Shown: positions 8,360 through 13,416 of the stretch, piece after piece
Layout: each line of letters begins with the position of its first letter
How positions within the stretch are numbered: the first letter of the stretch is position 1
NCBI GenBank assembly: GCA_964523875.1
Contig: CAZGAS010000034.1
Span: 1 to 13,416 of the forward strand
Reading direction: 5' to 3'
DNA length: 13,416 bases
Source: JAUVHV01 sp964523875
GTDB lineage: Bacteria; Omnitrophota; Gorgyraeia; JABMRG01
Made by a program: the position numbers and the translations under genes
Notes under the pieces: model-generated
What the model saw: only the letters and a program-made list of their open reading frames with translations
What the model was told of the DNA's origin: nothing
Database searches by the model: none

Positions 8360-8479
8360 ATGAATAAAAAAAAGAGATTTTGCGCGATCGTTTTTCTTTT
8401 TCTTGTTGCGTTGTTTATGGATACTATTTTCTATTTGCTGAAAAAAATAAGACGCGTTGTCTACTTCCCAGGAGCGTAA
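8360..8479 (+). CDS. Small single-span membrane peptide (39 aa)
   Basis: An open frame of 39 codons from ATG 8360 to TAA 8477-8479. It reads MNKKKRFC, then a hydrophobic span (about residues 8-27, CAIVFLFLVALFMDTIFYLL), then KKIRR and a short tail VVYFPGA. Basic residues on both sides of one hydrophobic stretch suggest a single-span inner-membrane peptide; an uncleaved leader-like peptide is also possible. A good ribosome binding site precedes it, and its stop is one base before the glycosyltransferase ATG, so the two are probably translationally coupled. The glycosyltransferase ribosome binding site lies within its last codons. No family is recognised. It might be a membrane partner of the glycosyltransferase or only a leader that tunes its translation. 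Confidence 0.55.
   Translation: MNKKKRFCAIVFLFLVALFMDTIFYLLKKIRRVVYFPGA
8470..8474 (+). promoter_or_regulatory. Ribosome binding site deciding the glycosyltransferase start
   Basis: AGGAG six bases before ATG 8481. It supports that ATG over the in-frame TTG at 8457, which has no comparable site and would place the start inside the small peptide gene. Confidence 0.6.
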
Positions 8480-8480
8480 T

Positions 8481-9668
8481 ATGGATATATTAATGCTGCA
8501 TCCACATGATATCTATTCATCTTCAGAACCATGGACTATACGCATAAGAAGAATCGCGGACGAATTTATAAAAAAAGGCCACTCTGTAAAATTAGTCTAT
8601 TTTCCGCAAGACAAAAACGATGCGTATAAGGAGAGGGTAGAAAATGGAATCAAAATATACCCAATGAATAGGAGAGTAGGTATTTTTAATTTTTTTCGAA
8701 ATATAATAAGGATAGCCAAATTAAGCAGGGAGTGTGACATTGTGCATTTTCAGAAATGTCATTATAACGTATCCTTGCCCGCTCTGATCGCGTCTTTTAT
8801 ACATAATAAGCCTCTTCATTACGATTGGGATGATTGGGAAACAAAAATATTTTACTATTCCAACCCTCATCAGAGGGTAGTAGGAGAATTTATAAACCTC
8901 TTTGAACATTTAATGCCTAGGCTTGTACACACCATCTCCGTATCCAGCAATCGCATAAAAGATTTGTGTATAGAACGAGGAGCGGAGATAAAAAATATTT
9001 TTTATGCTCCGGTAGGATCACTATTAAAGACAGTTAAAAATAATGATAATAATACAGAGAAAATTAAAAAGTGCTATAATATATCAAATAGTCTTGTACT
9101 ATATGTTGGCCAGTTGCACGGAGGGCAATATGCAGAACTTTTTATCAAGGCTGCCTGTATTGTAATTGAAAGCGGGTTTGACGCTCATTTCATGGTAGTA
9201 GGAGACGGTTACAAGCTGGCTGCGTTAAAGAGTCTAGCAAAAAAACTAAACATAGCTACACATGTTACGTTTACTGGAGCGGTTAAGCATGACGTTGTTT
9301 CGGATTATATCTTAGCTGCTGATATTTGCATAGCTTGTTTTGATGATAATGACATTACAAGATGCAAAAGCCCGCTAAAAGTTGTTGAGTATCTATCTTG
9401 CGGTAAGCCTATTGTCGCTAGCAATGTCGGTGAAGTACGCAACATGGTTGGAGGTGTTGGCCTACTTGTTAAGCCGGGTAGTGCCAAATCTTTGGCACAC
9501 GGCATTATGAACATACTAAAAGATGATATTTTTAAGGCAAACCTGAATGGTTGGGGAAGAGAGCGGGTTCGGAGAAAATATAATTGGGAAATTACCTCGG
9601 ATAATATATTACAAGCTTATGGAAGAGCTTGTCAACTAAATCAAAAATTAAAAAAACGGAGGTGCTAA
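8481..9668 (+). CDS. Glycosyltransferase, GT-B fold, family 4-like
   Basis: 395 residues from ATG 8481. Transfers a sugar from an activated donor, most likely a nucleotide sugar, to a glycan or lipid acceptor on the cytoplasmic side. The N-terminal half has the acceptor-domain layout: MDILMLHPHD, WTIRIRRIADEFIKKGHSV (18-36), then DIVHFQ (86-91). The C-terminal half opens with LVLYVGQLHGG (205-215), followed by VVGDGYKLAALKSLAKKL (239-256), VTFTGAV (262-268), an SDYILAADI segment (274-282) and the donor-site stretch SPLKVVEYLSCGKPIVAS (297-314). The EX7E motif keeps its second glutamate (E303) but not a clear first one, which is seen in some family 4 members. No membrane span. It follows the small membrane peptide by one base and is followed by the next gene after one base. 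Donor and acceptor cannot be named. Confidence 0.9.
   Translation: MDILMLHPHDIYSSSEPWTIRIRRIADEFIKKGHSVKLVYFPQDKNDAYKERVENGIKIYPMNRRVGIFNFFRNIIRIAKLSRECDIVHFQKCHYNVSLPALIASFIHNKPLHYDWDDWETKIFYYSNPHQRVVGEFINLFEHLMPRLVHTISVSSNRIKDLCIERGAEIKNIFYAPVGSLLKTVKNNDNNTEKIKKCYNISNSLVLYVGQLHGGQYAELFIKAACIVIESGFDAHFMVVGDGYKLAALKSLAKKLNIATHVTFTGAVKHDVVSDYILAADICIACFDDNDITRCKSPLKVVEYLSCGKPIVASNVGEVRNMVGGVGLLVKPGSAKSLAHGIMNILKDDIFKANLNGWGRERVRRKYNWEITSDNILQAYGRACQLNQKLKKRRC
9657..9664 (+). promoter_or_regulatory. Strong ribosome binding site for the 88-aa gene
   Basis: CGGAGGTG ends five bases before ATG 9670 and overlaps the last codons of the glycosyltransferase. A near-perfect Shine-Dalgarno, suggesting this small protein is made in greater amount than its neighbours. 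Confidence 0.65.
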
Positions 9669-9669
9669 T

Positions 9670-9936
9670 ATGGGTGAAGATCATCGCTTTAAATCTCTTG
9701 TGGCAAAGGTTACGTCAATAAGTGAGCATAAAAACGCGCCATCTACAATAGAGATAGAAAAAAAGTTTTTTTTGTTTAAGGTAAAAGATGCTGTTACCAT
9801 TGATTCACGTTGTACTTTTTATAAAGGTGATAAGGTTCCTAAGACCGTAGATATTGTCGAGTGCGATGACAATATAAAGATAGAATATATTGATCACGAA
9901 AATGTAAAAGTAGCGTTTAATATAGTAATATTGTAG
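9670..9936 (+). CDS. Small beta-rich protein of unknown function (88 aa)
   Basis: 88 residues with no signal peptide or membrane span, so probably cytoplasmic. The pattern is beta-strand-like throughout: LVAKVTSI (10-17), APSTIEIEKKFFLFKVKDAVTI (23-44), a turn YKGDKVPK (51-58), VDIVECDDNIKIEYI (60-74) and a last strand VKVAFNIVIL (79-88). This resembles small OB-like barrels of the DUF5666 type, with a 'GKV..ID..ntI.I' opening and a 'GD.V' turn; that assignment is inference from the pattern only. The next gene's mature N-terminus shows a similar opening. One base separates it from the glycosyltransferase stop, with a very strong ribosome binding site. Two cysteines are present without a metal-site pattern. 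Role unknown. Confidence 0.78.
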   Translation: MGEDHRFKSLVAKVTSISEHKNAPSTIEIEKKFFLFKVKDAVTIDSRCTFYKGDKVPKTVDIVECDDNIKIEYIDHENVKVAFNIVIL

Positions 9937-9980
9937 CGTATATTTTAAGCAAGACGCGTTTTATCTGACTTTAGTTTAAA

Positions 9981-9990
9981 AAGGAGGTGA
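9981..9990 (+). promoter_or_regulatory. Orphan Shine-Dalgarno sequence in a leader region
   Basis: AAGGAGGTGA is a full complement to the 16S rRNA 3' end but has no start codon at a usable distance; the only GTG overlaps the motif itself. The next real start is 56 bases further on (10046), with its own ribosome binding site. The surrounding gene-free stretch (9937-10045) also holds a weak GTTAG/CTAAC pairing (9998-10002 with 10023-10027). No clear promoter or terminator is seen. It might be a transcript-stabilising or ribosome standby site, or a remnant of a lost gene. Confidence 0.5.
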
Positions 9991-10031
9991 AGCAGAAGTT
10001 AGGAACAGCTAAGTATTCGAAGCTAACCGAC

Positions 10032-10038
10032 AAGGAGG
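10032..10038 (+). promoter_or_regulatory. Ribosome binding site of the exported small protein
   Basis: AAGGAGG seven bases before ATG 10046. A strong site that fixes the start of the signal-peptide protein. Confidence 0.65.
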
Positions 10039-10045
10039 CCGTGAG

Positions 10046-10219
10046 ATGGTTAAATTTTATTCAGTTCTTTTAACAGCAGTTCTATTTTTAGGTATATCTA
10101 CCAGTGCTTATAGCCAAGCAGCAGAGGATGAAGGCGAAATGCAATGGCAGCATATGAATGTAGAGATAATAGACGTATACGATACTACTCCCGTTACTAT
10201 GGAGATTAGCGCTAAAGAT
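10046..10219 (+). CDS. Exported small protein, 3' end lost in assembly gap
   Basis: 58 codons are visible. Residues 1-24 look like a Sec signal peptide: a short MVKF n-region, hydrophobic core YSVLLTAVLFLGISTS, and a likely cleavage near AYS-QA or SQA-AE. The mature part begins acidic (AAEDEGE) and continues MNVEIIDVYDTTPVTMEIS, which resembles the opening of the 88-aa neighbour (VAKVTSI...APSTIEIE). The two may therefore be exported and cytoplasmic versions of one small beta-barrel fold (inference). The frame runs by arithmetic through the 100 N to a TAA at 10328-10330, but that stop cannot be trusted because the gap length is arbitrary. Role unknown; the export signal points to the periplasm or cell surface. 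Confidence 0.75.
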
Positions 10220-10319
10220 NNNNNNNNNNNNNNNNNNNNNNNNNNNNNNNNNNNNNNNNNNNNNNNNNNNNNNNNNNNNNNNNNNNNNNNNNNNNNNNNN
10301 NNNNNNNNNNNNNNNNNNN
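10220..10319. other. Assembly gap (100 N)
   Basis: A second run of exactly 100 N of unknown true length. It removes the end of the exported small protein, probably the start of the GT-C glycosyltransferase, and possibly whole genes between them. Confidence 0.97.
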
Positions 10320-10338
10320 TAGTTTTTTAAAGCGCAGG

Positions 10339-12015
10339 ATGGATATCCTCATTCTATTTTTTATTTGGCTTTATTCTTCGATAACGCATTTTATCTGGCT
10401 TGCTATTGACAAGTTGCCGCCTTGGGGGGATGGCATCTCCTTTGTGTTAAGGGGCATGGATTTTTTTTATTATCAGAACATGTACGGATGGGGAAGATTT
10501 TTAACAGATCTGTTTCATTTTGATTCTTTCTACCCCACCCCTCCCGTAATTGAACTTACCTATCTGTTATATTATAAAATATTCGGTATCTGCTCAAACG
10601 CGGAGATGATAACAAACTCCTTATATCTTGCCCTGGGGATAATAGGGGTATATGGTATAGGCAAATATTTATTTAATAAATATACAGGCCTGCTGTCTGC
10701 TTTGGTGTTTACTTCCTCACCGGGTGTTTTAGTATACAGCAAGTTGGGTTTTAAAGAGTTTCATGTAATGTGTTTTTTTGCGCTGGCGTTGTATCTTCTG
10801 TTAGCGGCTGATAATTTTAAAAGCAAAAAATATTCAATTCTATTTGCCATATCTCTGGCTGTAATGCTTTTGATTAAACCGGAGGGCATAATATTTATTA
10901 TATTCCCATTATTGCTAAGTTTTACACGGATATTTGCCCGCAAAGATATTTTAAAAAGAAGAAAGGTATTGAATAATTTTACACGTACGATGATTATCAC
11001 GGCTCTCATTTTTTTTGTATGGTATGGAGTCAATTTTTTTCATTATACGCGTTTTTTATCTGAGCGTGTCGGAAGTGATCTGGGAATAAACAGTATATAT
11101 TTTTCGTTCAAAGACTTAGGGCTTTATGCTTATCTGCTCTGGAATGAGCTTCTTACTAAATTCCAGATACTCTTTTTTATTATTGTTTCTTTATATGTAT
11201 GCGCGAGAATATTGTTACCTGCGCACAAGCCTTTGATTTTTAAACGCCTTGCGTTTATCTGGTTTTGTTTTCTTATTCCCTTTTTAATATTTACTTTTCT
11301 TTGTGAAAAGGATGCCTCCCATTTATTGTCTTTGCTGGTTTTTGTCAGCCTGGTTATTGCAGGGGGGTGTTTTTTAGTAAAAAATAACACCGTAAGGTAC
11401 TCGATAATCTTTATAATCGTTTTGCATTGTATAAATACCCAGCTTGTTTCTTTATCCGAACTCGGTTCTGATAGGCAAAAAATACCGTTTTTAATAAAAT
11501 TAAGCCCTGTAGACAACGTTCTTTATCAGCTTCGGGGTAATATCCATTTTCCATATGGCCGCGAAGGTAGTGTTACAAGAAATACATGGCGTCCGCGTTT
11601 TTTGAAGATATTTAAGGCAATCAAAAACGATTACAATTCCAGGGCAGTTAAAGATAAAAACAGTAGCCCGAGAGTCTTATTATTAGCTAATTCCGAGCCT
11701 TTCAGATTTTTTCAGGCAGAGTATTATAACAAAAAGGCCGGCATGCCTGTATCCCTGATATTTTTCTGCGTAGAAATGGAGTTCTATAAAGACTCTATTT
11801 TTAAGGAAAGGTATGACTATATAATAACGGAAGAGCCGTTGGACCTGCAGTATCCTTATCATGAAGAGGCACGCCAACTTCAGGAGATATACTCTTTTAT
11901 TAGGAAAAATAGCGATAAATTTTTTAAGAATTATGAAATAGTTACTGAGGTTGAATTGCCGCGAGATACAAAAGCGGTTGTTTATAAGAGGGTAAACTTG
12001 AAATACGGACAATGA
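10339..12015 (+). CDS. Polytopic GT-C glycosyltransferase (ArnT/PMT-like), start uncertain
   Basis: 558 residues from ATG 10339. The frame is open back to the gap edge, and the codons just before this ATG read SFLKRR, a typical basic lead-in to a first membrane span. The ATG itself has only CAGG directly touching it, so the real start is probably inside the gap. GT-C enzymes of this type move a sugar from a polyprenyl-phosphate carrier to an acceptor outside the membrane. After the first span comes an external loop with LPPWGDG (26-32; D31 is the candidate catalytic acid) and YPTPPVIE (65-72). Hydrophobic spans follow at roughly 92-113, 117-135, 140-157, 165-198 (probably two), 215-235, 262-292 (one or two), 303-321, 327-347 and 352-370. 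A CEKDASHLLSLL segment (322-333) corresponds to the RYLLP-like region of the family. Residues 374-558 form a soluble tail. It overlaps the next gene by ATGA. Confidence 0.85.
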   Translation: MDILILFFIWLYSSITHFIWLAIDKLPPWGDGISFVLRGMDFFYYQNMYGWGRFLTDLFHFDSFYPTPPVIELTYLLYYKIFGICSNAEMITNSLYLALGIIGVYGIGKYLFNKYTGLLSALVFTSSPGVLVYSKLGFKEFHVMCFFALALYLLLAADNFKSKKYSILFAISLAVMLLIKPEGIIFIIFPLLLSFTRIFARKDILKRRKVLNNFTRTMIITALIFFVWYGVNFFHYTRFLSERVGSDLGINSIYFSFKDLGLYAYLLWNELLTKFQILFFIIVSLYVCARILLPAHKPLIFKRLAFIWFCFLIPFLIFTFLCEKDASHLLSLLVFVSLVIAGGCFLVKNNTVRYSIIFIIVLHCINTQLVSLSELGSDRQKIPFLIKLSPVDNVLYQLRGNIHFPYGREGSVTRNTWRPRFLKIFKAIKNDYNSRAVKDKNSSPRVLLLANSEPFRFFQAEYYNKKAGMPVSLIFFCVEMEFYKDSIFKERYDYIITEEPLDLQYPYHEEARQLQEIYSFIRKNSDKFFKNYEIVTEVELPRDTKAVVYKRVNLKYGQ

Positions 12016-13415
12016 AAATCCTTTTTCTTTATAATAATTTCTTACCTGAAATCCATTGGAATTGCTTGAAGGCACAGGAAAGAAATATGGGCGCGATACC
12101 GCCATTAAACCTGTGCTATGTTGCGGCTATAGCACGAAAATTCGGGCATCATGTTGACCTGATTGATATGCAGGTAGAGCCCTATTCATTCACTGAGCTG
12201 GTAGGGCTTATTAAAAAATACAAACCGGATATTTTAGGGTTTACTATAACTACATATCTTTTTCACCCTATGCTTGAATGGATAAGAAAGATAAAAGAAG
12301 CGACAGGCACGCCTATTCTTGTTGGAGGGTTTCATATGAGCCTTTATCCTCATGAAACAATGGTCCATACCGAGATAGACTTCGCGATAATAGGTAACCT
12401 TGAGGAGACGCTTCGCGATTTTTTGAATGCCTCTAATGACTATAATCTTTATAAAAATATAGAAGGCTTATGTTATAAGCGAAATGGCAGGATATTTGTA
12501 AATAAATTTGCGCGGATAAGACATGTTAATCTGAATACGCTGCCGTTTCCGGCGCGCGATCTGTTAAAAAATGATCTGTATGGCAATTTTATATCTAAAG
12601 CTAAAAATTTTACTCCCATGTTAACAGGTATAGGCTGCCCGTTTCAATGCAAATATTGCGCTTCTACCTTATCCAAATGCCTGACACGCGCGCCAAAAAA
12701 TGTTGTAGATGAAATCGAGGAATGCGTTGAGAAATATGGTGTTAAAGAGATAGATTTCTACGACCAAAGTTTTACTATTGATAAGAAAAGAGCGGCAGAG
12801 ATATGCAGGATGATTATTCAGCGCGGCATTAAAATTATCTGGACAATTCGTACACGCACGGATTTGATTGATGCAGAGCTGCTTAAAATTATGAAAGAAG
12901 CTGGACTTAGAAGAATAATGTATGGCATAGAAAGCGGAAGCCAGGAGATATTGGACAGGCTTAATAAAAAAGAGGTACTTGAGGATATGGTCCGTATTGT
13001 GGAATTAACCCATGATTACGGGATATCAGTATTTGGTTTTTTTATGTTGGGCTGTCCCGGAGAAAACCACCAAACCTTGTGCCTGACAAAAGAGCTCGCT
13101 CTTTCGCTGCCGTTTGATGAGATCCAGGTTACTCGTTTTACCCTTTTCCCCGGAACAGAGTTCTATAAGGAATATCTACAAACAACAGGCGGTGATGATT
13201 ATTGGGCGCAATATGTTTTAAATAAGAACAATGTTAAGAGGCTGCCCCTTATGGACACCGCTTTTACTCCGCTTGAGATAGAGAGGTATGTTAAAAATAT
13301 GTATCTTAAGTTTTATTTACGTCCAAAAATTATTATAAGGAAAATAATTGACATCGGTTTTATGCAAATATTCAAAAAGTATATCAGGGCGCTTGTTGAC
13401 ATGGTCCTTAATTAA
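12012..13415 (+). CDS. B12-binding-type radical SAM protein
   Basis: 467 residues, complete: its TAA ends one base before the window does. Residues 1-135 are a cobalamin-binding-like domain: MKILFLYNNF, PPLNLCYVAAIARKFGHHV (30-48), DILGFTITT (73-81), ILVGGFHMSLYPHET (102-116) and AIIGNLEETL (125-134). The radical SAM core carries C209, C213 and C216 (GCPFQCKYC), then YDQSFTID (250-257), MYGIESGS (303-310), MLGCPGE (345-351) and FTLFPGT. The C-terminus has FYLRP (434-438), a mark often seen in this class of B12 radical SAM enzymes. No DxHxxG histidine is visible. It is the most canonical of the three B12-type enzymes here. The ATGA overlap with the GT-C gene suggests the two act on the same product; the reaction is unknown. 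Confidence 0.92.
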   Translation: MKILFLYNNFLPEIHWNCLKAQERNMGAIPPLNLCYVAAIARKFGHHVDLIDMQVEPYSFTELVGLIKKYKPDILGFTITTYLFHPMLEWIRKIKEATGTPILVGGFHMSLYPHETMVHTEIDFAIIGNLEETLRDFLNASNDYNLYKNIEGLCYKRNGRIFVNKFARIRHVNLNTLPFPARDLLKNDLYGNFISKAKNFTPMLTGIGCPFQCKYCASTLSKCLTRAPKNVVDEIEECVEKYGVKEIDFYDQSFTIDKKRAAEICRMIIQRGIKIIWTIRTRTDLIDAELLKIMKEAGLRRIMYGIESGSQEILDRLNKKEVLEDMVRIVELTHDYGISVFGFFMLGCPGENHQTLCLTKELALSLPFDEIQVTRFTLFPGTEFYKEYLQTTGGDDYWAQYVLNKNNVKRLPLMDTAFTPLEIERYVKNMYLKFYLRPKIIIRKIIDIGFMQIFKKYIRALVDMVLN

Positions 13416-13416
13416 G

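Noticed and set aside
5245..9936. RiPP biosynthesis cluster, suggested by SPASM-type proteins next to small genes
   Set aside because: Neither the 39-residue membrane peptide nor the 88-residue beta-rich protein looks like a leader-core precursor, and no RRE domain, protease or dedicated peptide exporter is present.
8449..9960. Ten-base repeat AAGACGCGTT at 8449-8458 and 9951-9960
   Set aside because: A 10-mer repeat is expected many times by chance in a window this long, and one copy is inside a coding frame.
9987..10073. GTG-started frame of 28 codons beginning within the orphan Shine-Dalgarno
   Set aside because: The start codon is part of the ribosome binding motif itself, so that motif cannot serve it, and the frame runs into the next gene's signal peptide region without a plausible product.
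10046..10330. Reading the exported protein through the 100 N to the TAA at 10328
   Set aside because: Gap length is a placeholder, so frame continuity across it has no meaning; the bases after the gap fit better as the 5' part of the GT-C gene.

Overview
The window is an AT-rich stretch of bacterial chromosome, probably from a metagenome-assembled scaffold because it carries two runs of exactly 100 N (7695-7794 and 10220-10319). All genes lie on the + strand, are tightly packed, and often overlap by ATGA. Dense radical SAM genes interleaved with glycosyltransferases, strong Shine-Dalgarno sites and standard stop codons (TGA, TAA and TAG all used) fit an anaerobic, glycan-rich lineage. Candidatus Omnitrophota would be my guess, from general resemblance only; no marker gene is present to prove it.

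Layout. (1) 1-2278: two genes built from an unrecognised beta-rich module of about 200 residues. There are two copies in the first gene, whose 5' end lies outside the window, and one in the second. (2) 2275-5248: two B12-binding-type radical SAM enzymes. (3) 5245-8295: three tandem paralogous radical SAM proteins with a reduced SPASM-type C-terminal domain. The third has lost nearly all its catalytic core to an assembly gap. (4) 8360-9668: a 39-residue single-span membrane peptide gene placed directly before a GT-B (family 4) glycosyltransferase. (5) 9670-10219: two small beta-rich proteins, one apparently cytoplasmic and one with a signal peptide, the second cut by the other gap. (6) about 10320-13415: a polytopic GT-C (ArnT/PMT-like) glycosyltransferase coupled to a third B12-type radical SAM enzyme that ends one base before the window does.

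Together this is six radical SAM proteins, two glycosyltransferases and three copies of a beta-sandwich-like module in 13.4 kb. The simplest reading (inference) is a cell-envelope glycan, glycolipid or lipid biosynthesis and modification locus. In that reading GT-B and GT-C enzymes build or transfer a sugar-containing product and the radical SAM enzymes carry out methylations, rearrangements or other radical chemistry on it. No substrate can be named from sequence alone. No tRNA, rRNA, CRISPR array, insertion sequence or convincing terminator was seen. No gene-free stretch exceeds about 110 bases, apart from the N runs.
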